Source: Sphaerolaimus hirsutus (lineage: Eukaryota; Nematoda; Chromadorea; Monhysterida; Sphaerolaimidae). From it: DNA of 64,000 nucleotides. The notes beneath the pieces were generated by a model. It did no database searches and was not told where the DNA came from. It worked only from the letters and a program-made list of their open reading frames with translations. The position numbers and the translations under genes were made by a program. Positions 35,901 through 45,415 of the stretch are shown one piece after another. Numbering within the stretch: position 1 is the first letter of the stretch; each line of letters starts with the position of its first letter. The stretch spans positions 7,009,504-7,073,503 of the forward strand of contig OZ038460.1 of the NCBI GenBank assembly GCA_964036195.1, given 5' to 3'.

Positions 35901-37871
35901 GGCCGCGGCGGCGACCAGGGCGAGAAGGGCGGAGATGGATCTGCGGGCCAGCCGGGCAGGGCAGGACCCCCCGGACCACCGGGACCCCCCGGCGAGGATG
36001 CAGGCTACTGCCCTTGCCCCACCAGGGTGGGTGCCTAAGTGGTGCGAGTGTGAAGCGTGTGATTGTGATGGAGATGGGGTGCGGCTGTTCGCCGATGACT
36101 GTTTGATGATTTTGGTGCTTAACGCTGTTCTTGCGATGCAATTTTTGCCCGGCAAAAACCAAAGAGAAACTTTGTTGTTGACGTGGTTAGATTAGCTTGC
36201 TTGTTTAGACACAATATCTTTTGTATTACTGATGCATTCCCGACAACCGTAGCGCTAAATGAACCCGCATACCTATCGAAAAACTGTATTGGCAAATTCA
36301 CAATATAAAATGCATACAACAGGCTAACAGGGCATAAAAATTGTCGTATCCATCTTTGTATGTTCCACACAATTGAACGCAAACAAGAACCTATCAAAAC
36401 ACATAAAATTCGACAAAAAAACCCCACCCCACTAACGCATCAGTCTCCACTCCCCATTAGTGGTATAGGTTCCCAAGCCCACAGTTCCATTCCTAAAATC
36501 GATCTGCGCACCCGAATAAGTCCAACTTCCGAACTTCAACGGGCAGTGCTGGTCGTCGAATGGAAACCAGGCGATGTTTATCTTGCACGTGGATCGAATT
36601 ATTCCGGGGGGTATCCACGAAATATCGCCCGTACTGCGGGGGGGGGGGGGTTGAGGGGGTAAAGCGATTGTGGTAAGGATGTTCTGTGCTGCTGATCAGT
36701 TCAAGTTGGATGTTGGAGTAAGCGAACTTGAATGGCAGTTGGCTTGAAGAAACACAAAAGGTGGCCAATCTTCCTGTTCAAAGTGCACATACACACTAGT
36801 TGACACCGCAAATTTGTGTCAACTGAATTATAAACACATTTTTTAAGCATCACACTTAAACGATACAATAAAAATTAAGTGTAACGATAAAAATCGACTA
36901 CCTATGCTCTTTCACATAGGAAAGTGTTGATCACATAATCAACCAAAATTTAGTTGAATTTTGTTGACACGAGGTTCTATGTCAACTAGCGTGTGTGGGT
37001 CCAAACATCGTACTAACTTGCCAATGTCAATTCTCAGAACAATCCGACCCCATAACTCGACAAAAACATCAACAACAAAAAAACACGCTCCACTCACCTA
37101 TAAACAACCGCATTGGTGGGCCAGGTGCTATCGAACTGAATGTCGGCGCTGTTGTACAACAACACGTCCGGCTTCCAGATGCGCTCGATCGGCAGGCGCA
37201 CCTCGCTCACGTTGCCGTAGTTCATCGGATCCCACGATAGGTAGATGTCTATCCATTCCTGGTGTGGGGGAAGGATGTGAGAGATGCGATAATGGCCTAC
37301 ACACACTAGTTTTTACCCTGACTTGAAAACGAAAACGTAAAAACTGAAATGGCGACATGGCGACATCCAGCCTTCTCTTATTGTATGCTACATGTGTTTA
37401 GTTTTCAAATTAGCAAACTTTAACTTTCATTAATTTTAAATTCAAATTTAAATTAAATTAAATAATTCAACCGTGTTGATTAAATTGCATTTAAAAAATT
37501 TCACTTTCGACGAAGTCACGGTGAAAATTAGTGTGTAGGCACAATGCATTCGAACTGAGATTGGTGAAAATAAAAAAAAGCTGATCTCACCATGCGCAGC
37601 CACACGTTGGTTATCATCATTTGAGTCTTCTCATCCTGTGATCGTGGAAAGTAGTAAATATTTGAACATTATCAACGCGCTTCGATCGAGTGTCATCAAA
37701 AATACCTCAACTAGATAATTTCAAATCTAACCACATCGATGACCTGCTGCAGGTCAATTCCGAGCGTGACCACGACCGCCTGCGACTCGTTGGACACGGG
37801 TCTGACTAAATTGTTGTAGTTTTGCAACAAGTCCTGGTACAGCTGACGTTCGAAGTTGCCGCATTGAACGC
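23920..37871 (-). CDS. Nicotinic acetylcholine receptor alpha subunit, alpha7-like (signal exon missing)
   Basis: Fourteen exons were placed on the minus strand: 37732-37871, 37591-37635, 37098-37258, 36437-36633, 32452-32646, 31961-32047, 31785-31843, 31516-31566, 30285-30531, 29756-29885, 29403-29523, 25289-25425, 24641-24823 and 23920-24037. All junctions are GT-AG and all phases agree, giving about 622 residues without the signal peptide. The extracellular domain has [10 protein letters not shown], the 13-residue Cys loop (CKI...FPFDDQHC) and loop C with adjacent cysteines (YDCCEEPY), which marks a ligand-binding alpha subunit. M1 ([14 protein letters not shown]), M2, M3, a long M3-M4 loop, the pre-M4 helix (DEEDVI) and M4 (RMCLVLF...) follow. 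The M1-M2 and post-M3 wording is closest to the alpha7/ACR-16 group. It should form a cation channel in nerve or muscle membrane. M2 carries Met where Leu is usual at 9'. The largest introns are full of foldback repeats, and intron 4 holds a collagen gene. Confidence 0.93.
24236..24600. mobile_element. Degraded family Z copy with a nested foldback, in receptor intron
   Basis: GTTCTGCATTACACAGATCA and GGGGGTATTTCGAGG are family Z interior. A remnant right end GGTAAATACGGTG lies near 24600. Between them is a foldback whose arms are TCTCAGACCCTGTAAAA (24385) and TTTTACAGGGTCTGAGA (24551). Related foldbacks lie at about 61668-61815 and 35466-35560. Confidence 0.65.
25012..25193. mobile_element. 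Foldback MITE of ACGCATGTAAACC units, in receptor intron
   Basis: ACGCATGTAAACCCG and ACGCATGTAGACCTG on the left are mirrored by CTACATGCATGGTCTACGGG and TTTACATGCGTAGAG on the right. The whole 180 bp is built from one repeated 13-mer and its complement. Confidence 0.65.
27345..27800. repeat. GGGTATCGGGTTTGGGT motif region
   Basis: A degenerate tandem of GGGTAT, CGGGTT and TTGGGT units flanks about 200 bp of ordinary sequence and ends with GGTTCCCAACCCTA (27786-27798). Read inward that end is TAGGGTTGGGAACC, a hAT-like terminus. The opposite terminus was not found. Confidence 0.55.
27826..28230. mobile_element. hAT-like element family D (GGGATTGGGATC units)
   Basis: The ends AGGGGTTCAAACAGGATCCC and GGGATTG-type complement ...CAATTGAACCCTA are flanked by the perfect octamer ATTGGTTT (27818-27825 and 28231-28238). 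Both subterminal regions are made of CCCAATCCC/GATCC units. Related material is at 52139-52318 and 60793-61182. Confidence 0.85.
30587..30670. mobile_element. Very short family Z derivative, in receptor intron
   Basis: Only about 84 bp remains between ACCATATTTCCTCGAAATGC and TTCGAGGAAATACGGTA, so this is an internal deletion product. Confidence 0.75.
30741..31477. mobile_element. hAT-like family B, complete copy in receptor intron
   Basis: It starts CGGAGTTGTTAGAATTACTG and ends with a mutated terminus TTTTAACAAATGTG. The perfect octamer CACTTTAC (30733-30740, 31478-31485) proves the ends. A family P MITE is nested at 31009-31257. The right end stops about 40 bp before exon 31516-31566 of the receptor gene. 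Confidence 0.87.
31009..31257. mobile_element. TATACTC-ended MITE (family P), copy 3
   Basis: TATACTCCAGTTACTTTACA to CGCCGAGTATA, the same length and orientation as 1315-1563. It lies within a family B element. Confidence 0.75.
32272..32395. mobile_element. Short family Z element next to a receptor exon
   Basis: TACTGTATTTCCTCGAATAT to ATTCTAGGATATACGGTA. It ends 57 bp from the donor site of exon 32452-32646. Confidence 0.75.
32938..33379. mobile_element. Family Z element in receptor intron
   Basis: TACCATATTTCCTCGAAATA to ATTCGAGGAAATACGGTA. Several C/G runs of 8 or more bases, with the shared interior reversed relative to 40247-40699. Confidence 0.85.
33380..33961. other. Intronic spacer upstream of the collagen gene
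   Basis: It lies within receptor intron 4 and upstream of the collagen. There is a partial repeat of GTAAAGTGCTGTAAAATTCA-like bases near 33660-33715. No gene is seen. Confidence 0.4.
33962..34106. mobile_element. Short family Z element upstream of collagen
   Basis: TACCGTATTTCCTCGAAATA to TTTCGAGGAAATACCGTA, 145 bp, ending about 260 bp before the collagen TATA box. Confidence 0.8.
34368..34375 (+). promoter_or_regulatory. TATA box of the cuticle collagen gene
   Basis: TATAAAAG lies 86 bp before the collagen ATG, in a locally GC-rich stretch. Compact TATA promoters are common for stage-regulated cuticle collagens. Confidence 0.65.
34454..36038 (+). CDS. Nematode cuticle collagen
   Basis: There are four exons, 34454-34593, 34822-34928, 35220-35426 and 35650-36038, with GT-AG junctions and consistent phases, giving 280 residues. 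An N-terminal hydrophobic segment (residues about 7-30, [18 protein letters not shown]) serves as signal or anchor and belongs to the cuticle-collagen N-terminal domain. RVAR, shortly before the first Cys cluster (QCQC), fits the subtilisin/furin-type processing site of these proteins. Two Gly-X-Y blocks follow, separated by a non-collagenous piece ([17 protein letters not shown]). The second block is longer, with small interruptions, and ends CPCPTRVGA. Exported trimers are cross-linked into the cuticle. The size is usual for the family. The whole gene lies inside an intron of the receptor gene, on the opposite strand. The ATG is chosen because it is the first after the TATA box and starts the conserved domain. 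Confidence 0.93.
34968..35155. mobile_element. Foldback MITE in collagen intron 2
   Basis: CTAGTTGACAAAGGAATTTTC near the left is mirrored by GAAAATTTCCTTTGTCAAC on the right, with a further inner TTTGAGTT/AACTCAAA pair. It fills most of intron 2. Confidence 0.7.
36788..37007. mobile_element. Foldback MITE with ACACTAGTTGACAC ends, in receptor intron
   Basis: ACACACTAGTTGACACCGC at the left is mirrored by ATGTCAACTAGCGTGTGTG at the right. It lies in the short intron between exons 36437-36633 and 37098-37258. Confidence 0.7.
37303..37543. mobile_element. Foldback MITE, CCTACACACTAG-type ends, in receptor intron
   Basis: GCCTACACACACTAGTTTTT at the left is mirrored by AATTAGTGTGTAGGC at the right, with CTGACTTG/GAAGTCACGG further in. 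AT-rich centre. Confidence 0.65.
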
Positions 37872-38690
37872 CTGATATTGAAGCAGGGTGTCCGGGTATT
37901 TTTGGAACATGAGACTTGTGTTGTGGGGGTTATTTAAGACATTTTTCAGTCATTTATTGAGGTACATTAAAATATAATGAATACACTAATTTACACACCT
38001 TGGAGCTGTAACCAAATGAAAAATAAGGGTTTGCATAATCTGAATAATAGATATCGAATAGAAACAAATGATCCATCACGTGTCATAATTGCAGCTAACA
38101 GGAACAAAAATGATTACTGCCCATTGATTATGACGTATTCGACAATGTTAAAATTATAAAAATAGCAAACAGCGACAAGCCGTTTCAACTGCTTAGTATA
38201 CAAATTACGGTCCGGGGCCGGGACCAGTTCTGCGAGACGACAAGTGACCAGAAAAGTGTCACAGCGCATTTGAGACCATGTCACATGACACAAGTTTTTA
38301 TGACACTTTACAGAAACCGGTTAATTCGTCAGCATCTAGTCCTTAATCACAAAACTAGACAGGTCTCGGCATTGATATCCGCGACACCGCTATTTCGTAC
38401 TATATTTATGCAATACAGTAAATATCATCCCTATTGATTTATACTGATTATTTTATCCCCGTCTACTGCTAAATAATGCTATTTATTTGGTTGATACAAT
38501 ATTTTGTAGGTGTGTTAGGCCCACACAATTGAAGATGGAAAGAAATTGTCAGTGCAAATACTATTGATGGGTAATTTAACAAAATAACACCGTGAGAAAA
38601 TGAGCGATAGAACTATGATGTTTCAATAGACGGCAATTAATTGCATGGGGTGACAGTTCCATGGCCTGTGTATAAAGAGACGGCGAAATC
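37872..38690. other. Region upstream of the first recognised receptor exon
   Basis: The exon coding for the receptor signal peptide must lie here or further up, ending one base into a codon. It was not recognised. A short C/G-rich segment (about 38210-38240) and unremarkable AT-rich DNA are seen. Confidence 0.4.
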
Positions 38691-39090
38691 TCGGCCGTAA
38701 AGTAAACCCGGCCGTAAAGTAAATCCGGCCGTAATGCATAGTTGTACAAACGTATTTACGTTTACTCGATAAATACGTATACTCGAGTGCTGCGTAAATA
38801 CGTTTACGTTTCCTCCAGAAAAAATACCGGTACTCAGTTACTCGCGTACTTTTTGAAAGTACGCGAGTACAGAAAACGAGCATTTACAGATATTTACGTT
38901 TACTCACCTTTTACGCAGCGTAAAAGTAGAAAATTTTTACTTAACGTTTTCTGTATTCAGGTGTGACTAAAAATAAAATACTTACCGTTGAAAAAAGTAC
39001 AGTACTTTAAACAACACTGCCGTAATGATGCCCGGCCTGAAGTAGCACCCTCTACTTTACGTCCGGGTTTACTTTACGGCCGGACCATCC
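38690..39090. mobile_element. Foldback MITE of CGGCCGTAAAGTAAA units, interrupted by family B
   Basis: CGGCCGTAAAGTAAACCCGG on the left is mirrored by CCGGGTTTACTTTACGGCCG on the right. A short family B element sits at 38737-39019. Confidence 0.7.
38737..39019. mobile_element. hAT-like family B, short copy
   Basis: It starts CATAGTTGTACAAACG and ends TTTAAACAACACTG, with the perfect octamer CCGTAATG at 38729-38736 and 39020-39027. Inside are TACGTTTACTCG and TACGCGAGTAC units. Confidence 0.88.
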
Positions 39091-39126
39091 CCTAAAGAGA
39101 CAACTGTAGTGATATAAGAACTTGTA

Positions 39127-39205
39127 AGAACTTTGGCGCCAAGAAGCGCCATGGCGCTTTTTCCTTTGGCGCTAGCGCCGGGTGCCAGCGCCATGGCGCT
39201 TTTAC
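39127..39205. repeat. Cluster of GGCGC palindromes
   Basis: GGCGCC, GCGCCATGGCGC and GGCGCTAGCGCC occur in tight succession. Similar clusters occur at about 41560-41600 and 50605-50640. The role is unknown; probably the tip of an inverted-repeat element. Confidence 0.5.
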
Positions 39206-39579
39206 ATCACTACAACTAACTAATGCAACTTTATCTCGATTAATATCCATCTTCCGGGATATTTTGAAGAATAATCTCTTCCGAAAGTACCGTTGTTCAT
39301 TCTTAAAACTTGATCACTCTCAAAGGATTCATTGTCACTGATTTCGGGTATAAATATTTTGACTGGCCAGCAGGGTCTAAAACACACGTTCATTTTCATT
39401 CACTTCAAAATGAAACGCAATAAATGTGCCCGGATATTCATTCTCAAATGTCAACGGCCGCAGTGCGCCACAAAAGATTCAGGATACCCCCACGCCTTTT
39501 ACATCTGGCGCATTTTATTACTTCCTTTTACATAGGGCGCAAAGCCTGTCAATGATACTGTAAAGCACCAGTAAACCAC

Positions 39580-40028
39580 TCTTTATAAGCCTGAGTTACA
39601 TACAGCACAACGACAAATAGGAGCTGAAGCGACAAATTCAGTGTCGACAAATCACAAATACTGCAGAACGCTTAGAGATATCCATCCCCAAACTGAAACG
39701 TCGAAGGCACTAACCGATATCTACATCGTGTCCAGAAATGATCCAAAAAGCTCCAGTAGTTTTCGAAATAAAAATTAAAAATTTTTTTTGCTATTTGTCC
39801 GCAATTCCAATGAAAAATGTTGCTGACAATTAGCAAAATTTTTTATTTTGATTTATATCTTAAGAACCACTGGAGCTTCTTGGACAATTTTTGGACCGAT
39901 GTAGTGCTTTCAACATCTCAAATTGGGGATAGATATCTCTAGGCGTTATTGAGTATTTGTAGTTTGTCGGCACTGGATTTGTCGCTTCAGCTCCAATTTG
40001 TCGTTGTGCTGTAACTCCGGCTTTATAG
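39580..40028. mobile_element. Palindromic element, TAAGCC(T/G)GAGTTACA ends
   Basis: The left end TTTATAAGCCTGAGTTACAT is mirrored by CTGTAACTCCGGCTTTATA on the right. The inner blocks CAGCACAACGACAAAT and GAGCTGAAGCGACAAAT are mirrored too, giving arms of about 190 bp. Related ends are found at 41787 and 42627. Confidence 0.78.
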
Positions 40029-40246
40029 AGGCGGGATTGCCGCATTTTATTCCTCCACTAAAGGAGTGACTTGTTTAATTATTTGAGTGCCGAGCGCCGG
40101 CCATGTATTTAGGTGCTTTCGACGGATTTAGCGAAGCCAATTTGGCATGGCACTTCACTTACGCAAAATTTTAATGATTATCTTTTATTTTTATTTTTTT
40201 GAGAAGAACAAGTTATTTAAGTTTTTCTGATGTTAAATAATGTACC

Positions 40247-40699
40247 TACCGTATTTCCTCGAAATACCCCCCGGGGGGTGATTGTTTCATAGTGGTCCCG
40301 AGAGGGGGGGGGGTTAAACGAGGGGGGGGGTATTTCGAGGGGGGGTTATTCTTTCACAAGAAATTTTTTGAAAACCAAGTACGAAATTGTCGTCTAAAAC
40401 GTACGCAGACGTCGAAAAATGCAACAAAAACCGCATTACCTATAAGGTTCTGTAGACTAATATTAGTACGTAGATGGTATAAACACTGTTCTAACATGAT
40501 TCCGACATTGTTTTAACGTGTGTTCTGCACTACGCAGAACACAAACTGCAGTATTTGTCATGTACGTTCTCTTTACACTCAATTTGGGGGGGGGTATTTC
40601 GAGGGGGGGTGATTGTTTCATAGTGGTCTCGAGAGGGGGGGGGGGTCAAACGAGGGGGGGGTATTTCGAGGGGGGGGGGTATTTCGAGGAAATACGGTA
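40247..40699. mobile_element. Family Z element, G-rich
   Basis: TACCGTATTTCCTCGAAATA to TTTCGAGGAAATACGGTA. It has at least six runs of 7 or more G on the plus strand and a direct repeat of the GATTGTTTCATAGTGGTC block (40278 and 40610). Confidence 0.88.
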
Positions 40700-41431
40700 A
40701 GTAGATTGGCAATGCGGGTATAAAAGTAAATTATTATTTAGAATATTTTGCACATAAAAATACTGATGAGAAGAGAAGTGTTGAAAGATTTTGAAGACAG
40801 GTTTTGTTAATATATTGAAGTATTTACTGTGTGATGACCTGTGTTACTGTTATGGGTTTCTTTTTAAGTGTATCTCTGTGTTGACAAAACCGGGTCATGG
40901 GGTGCTTGAGTTATTGTTTTGTTTGTCTTCTGGGGGCATTGTTGTTTGCAATTGTCAACGTCATCTATGGTATTTTACTTGACATCATATCTCACTTATT
41001 TTTAAGGTGGACAATTCTTGCAGGGGGATTTAGGACTTCACACAGTATTTATTTCACAATGTTGTGTTTCTGTTGAAACTTTGCCTTTGACTTTCATAGC
41101 ACGTTCCAAGTGTAAGTAACAAAAATTGAAAAAAGACAAGCCAAGAGTTCTTCAGGAAACCATAAAATGGTTAGAGAATTATGGCTTCAGATACTCAAGT
41201 AATTACCAGCTATTCTATCAGTCATTTTTTGAGCGGTGTCCGGGGATGATGTTAAAAAATTGGTGGCAAATTCAAATTTTACCTGTAAATGCATTTTTTG
41301 CATTAACTATAGTTTATGGAGCACCTTTTCATACCAAATACATAAAAAATGTATGCAGACATCAAAAAATTCTAAAATACCATAACACACTAGTGATATA
41401 TTGTGTTAAATATTGGAGACACACGGACGTA
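40700..41431. other. Unassigned stretch
   Basis: No conserved domain was recognised in the short frames here. AT-rich. Confidence 0.4.
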
Positions 41432-42692
41432 TCCAGGATTTTTGAGCGGGGGGCTGCTTGTTTACGGAGCCCGGCGAACGGGGAGGGGGCTCAGCTCCCC
41501 CCTAAAATTTTACCTACGTGGTAGCGGAATGACGTCATGTCGCTGCCGCCATTCGTAGGCGCAACACCATGGCGCCATTGGCGTTGGCGCTGGCGCCAGA
41601 AATCATATGTATGTAAATATACATACGTATAGGGCAAAAAACACGCCAATTAGTGAATAAAATAGTGAAGTGAGATGGTAGGACCGATTTACCAACAATA
41701 CATCTGCAGAAAATGCAAAATGCGCGCTTGCGCGCAAAATTTTTTACATTACACCTTCAAAAGTGGTACTAGAAGTTGCATTTAAGCCGGAATTACAGCT
41801 CAGCGGCGTTTGACGTGAAATGATGACGTCGTAAAATTGATTACATCAAAATAGACATACCGTATTACCTCGAAATACCCCCATGGGGGTTTATTATTTC
41901 GCCAGCAAAATTTGAGGGGTGGTTAATTCGAGCGGGGGTTTATTCGAGGGGGTTTTTATTATTACGTCAGAAATTTTTGTAAGGATCATAGTAAATAGTA
42001 GGCATTTGCGTACCCAAAATAGGTAATAAATGTGTCCAAACAGGATATATTTGGACATAAAAACGTAGATAATTACACAAACTACTCTATGTGTAGCTGC
42101 AACTTGTCTATGCAATGCAAATTAACAGTAATATACATCATGTACATTGCGTACATGATGTATTTATTATGTACATGATGTACATCATTCCGAAGGGGGG
42201 GGGGTATTTCGAGGGGGGGGGGTATTATTTCCGCAGCCCATTTTGAGGGGGGGTTAATTCAAGGGGGGATAATTCGAGGTAATACGGTAGGTACAGCGTT
42301 CAAATTTCAGAATTTGATAGTTCTAGTAATTGTGTGTAATGTCCTAAAAACAATTAAGAAAATAATTATTATTTAATGAGTTATTAATTTTACGTCAAAA
42401 TTTTCACATTCTCCGTCAACATTTTACGTTACCAAAAAATTTTGACGTTAAATTAATAACTACTTAAATAATGAGTATTTGATAAATTTTTTTTGGGACA
42501 TTACACACAATTACTAGAACTATCTAATTCTGAAATTTCAATGCTGTACCTTTGTCTATTTTGATGTAATCAATTTTACGACGTCATCATTTCACGTCAA
42601 ACGCCGCTGAGCTGTAATTCCGGCTTTACACCGACTTTTTCATGTCTCACCCGGGAACGGCCCCCCCCCCCCCCTCCTGGATACGTCCTTGT
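41432..42692. mobile_element. Three elements nested in one another
   Basis: The outermost ends are CACGGACGTATCCAGGA (41432) and CTCCTGGATACGTCCTTGTG (42690). Inside is a palindrome with ends AAGCCGGAATTACAGCTCAG (41787) and CTGAGCTGTAATTCCGGCTT (42627). Inside that is a complete family Z copy (41858-42289) flanked by GACA and GGTA. The order of insertion is therefore readable. Confidence 0.75.
41858..42289. mobile_element. Family Z element, innermost of the nest
   Basis: TACCGTATTACCTCGAAATA to AATTCGAGGTAATACGGTA, close to the copy at 21328-21639 in its interior. Confidence 0.88.
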
Positions 42693-42913
42693 GGACACAA
42701 GTACATTTTCACATTAATTTTATAAATAGAATATCGCCTTCGAAAATAATTCCTACTGGGCATCATCATATTTATTTTCATTGGGTGGATTTCCATGGTT
42801 TCGTACCAGAAGTTGCATTTACACCGACTTTTTCATGTCTCACCCGGGAACGGGGGGGGGGGGGGGGGCTGCAGCCATTCTCCCATTCTTAAGATAGTCG
42901 GTGTAAATGCAAC

Positions 42914-43137
42914 TTCTGGTGCCGGTTCCGCAAGTGGAAAAGTTAAGAGTTAAAAGTTAAGAGTTGAGTGAAATGACAAATGATAAGTTAAGAGTTAAGT
43001 TAAAAGTTTAGAGTTGAGTAAAATCATTTGTCGTTTTACTCAACTCTTAACTCTTAACTTTACTCATAACTTGTCATTTGTCATTTTACTCAACTCTTAA
43101 CTTTTAAACTCTTAACTTTTCCACTTGCGGAACTGGC
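42914..43137. mobile_element. Foldback element family M, short complete copy
   Basis: GCCGGTTCCGCAAGTGG at the left is mirrored by CCACTTGCGGAACTGGC at the right. The arms are AAGAGTTAAAAGTT units and their complement, with a small loop of ATCATTTGTCG. It interrupts older DNA that reads CAACTTCTGG and CTGGTACCACTTTTG. Confidence 0.8.
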
Positions 43138-43139
43138 CC

Positions 43140-45413
43140 CTGGTACCACTTTTGAAGGTGTAATGTAAAAAAAAATTTTTGGAGTGAACAGAAGGGTGAA
43201 AAATTGCCAAGGCATAATAATGACATCATTACAAATAGTAACACTCATTCTCCACTGATGACAGAGACATGAGTATTTAAAAGACCAGGTAAATAAATCT
43301 GCACAAAGCGTGTGTCGATTTTATGGCGCAGTTAAGGTAAAAGCGCAGTGCGTCTCAAGGAACCATATTTACGTTGGCTTTTGATTAATGATCTTAGCTA
43401 CATAGGGTATTGAAGGAACAAATGTGGGCACTGAGAATAAATTAATGTGGCAATATGCAAATGATATAAAACGTTGCCCATTGAAATGAATTCTTCCATT
43501 GTACTTACGAATCGTCCAGAATGAATTACACGGCTGATGGATATTGATGGTGGCTAATCTCAGTGGCAAATTTTGGTACGCAAAAACAGATCGGTACGCC
43601 ATCAATTTAAATGTGAAATGGGCTAGCTGGCCACCCCAAAAATACCCAGTAGGTAAGTAAATAAACAAAGCACACACGTGCCAAACTCGGCACGCCATTT
43701 CTGCCAGCATAAAATATCACGCAGAGGGACGAGAACATTCACGATGTGACCCATCATAAATATACCTAAAAGACCACATAAAAACCGCATATTATTGCAT
43801 AGTTGTTAAAACGTATTTATTTTTACGCGAGTACAGAGTAAATACGTTTACGTTACCTCTGAAAAAAGTTCCTGTACTCGCTTTTACGTATAGTTGTTTT
43901 AAGTACACGAGTACAGAAAACGTATTTCTGATAGCCGTTTATATAGGTTTTTCAAGGCATGGAAGGGAGAAGGGAGTGAAAAATGCTGAAAATAGCCAAC
44001 AATCGGTATCGGTATATAAAGTCATATATAGCCAAAACGTTGAAACCATGCGAGTTTGAAGGTGAAAAAAGGCAAAAATATGAAAATTAGTGATCTTGAG
44101 TGAAAATTGGGGCGAATTTTCTCAAAAATACTCACTTTTACGTTTTCCATGAAAAATATATTTCCGATGGCGAAAAATAACCTGACCCACCCTCGTTTGT
44201 CACCACTCATAAGCATCGCGAGAGGGGGGGGCGCATGAACAAAAATAAGAAGCATCTCTCAACCGGCTGAATGTATCGCTTGCAGCGGGTCTGCGGTAAG
44301 CGGGGCGGGCGCACAGAGGCAAAAAGCTTACACTTGGCGTCTCGGACGCGACGCATGCAATACGCCAAGATTGACGACACTGGGAAGGGACCGTTTATCA
44401 CGTGTGTCATGGCCTGACAACTGGATTCTACCATACACGGTGGGTCAATGGCTGGTGGACTGTATTTGAAGGAGATAGGTAAATATGTTGAAATTAAAAT
44501 TAAATTTTTTTTAGTAAACTGCTAATGACAGTCAGTTGTTATTGGTGTGCGTGCATTTTCAGTGCCGATTCTGGACTGATCACATGGCCAGTGCTCGACA
44601 ATCAAAACTGAGTTAGCTGGTTATATCTACACACAGCCGAAATGAGACATCACTCACTGAAAGCATTTTATAACAATCGTATTCTATACGAGAGGCGCGT
44701 GTTCGATTCCAGCCTGCGGCAGTGCAAATTTTGCACTCTTACTTTACCAAATACCTTCTTTTCTCGCGTGAACATTCAAGGTTGGGTCAACTAAATTTGC
44801 ATGGTAATTTTTACACTGTAAAATTAGCATGAAAAACATCAACGGGTCACCCTGTAGCAGTCGTCTCATGCTTACAAGTGAGGCATTCACATTTGGAAGT
44901 CTAGAAGCACTTGGTATTTACTAAACTTAGTAAAAGATAATGCCGTAGAGTTTGAGTGATGGGTGGTCGCTTGCAACTCGAACCATTTCATAACAATATT
45001 GAGATTGATGATAAAATTGTTTATGCTAAAAGTACAGACTGTAAATGTAAATAGGTTTGGGGGGAGACGGCTTGAAAGTGATATCAATGGCTCACAAATT
45101 GAGCACAACACAAGCTCGCGATAAAAGGAAAAAAATGTTCAGTAATGTCCTAACTTGAGCTCAATGTGCGCATGCGGCACCCTTTTCATATTCATGAATT
45201 ATAAATTAGCAAAATTTTGCAGTGAATAGGAGAGCAATCAAACAAATGGCACAGACATGGGACTTTTGCCATTCAAAAACGAGAGAAAACCGTTATGTTG
45301 ACTGTCACTTCAGAAAATTTGTTGGCTAGAGGGTACTATTGAATTTTTGCAACAAACAAAAATATCAATTTGCAATATTTGAGCACCGGCGTATATCTAT
45401 TCTGATCACATCA
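43140..45413. other. Mostly unassigned DNA with a family B fragment
   Basis: 43798-43930 starts CATAGTTGTTAAAACGTATT like family B but no right end is seen. One minus-strand frame (43369-43710) starts with a hydrophobic stretch but resembles no known family. At 44700-44725 TGTTCGATTCCAG resembles a tRNA B box, without a convincing tRNA around it. Confidence 0.45.
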
Positions 45414-45415
45414 TA

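Noticed and set aside
35640-36162. Long minus-strand frames over the collagen exon
   Set aside because: They are shadows of the GC-rich Gly-X-Y repeat on the other strand.
43369-43710. Minus-strand frame beginning with a hydrophobic stretch, considered as the receptor signal-peptide exon
   Set aside because: The available donor sites do not give the phase required by the first placed receptor exon, and there is no family resemblance.
44690-44730. TGTTCGATTCCAG, resembling a tRNA B box
   Set aside because: No matching acceptor stem, anticodon arm or A box at a suitable distance could be built.
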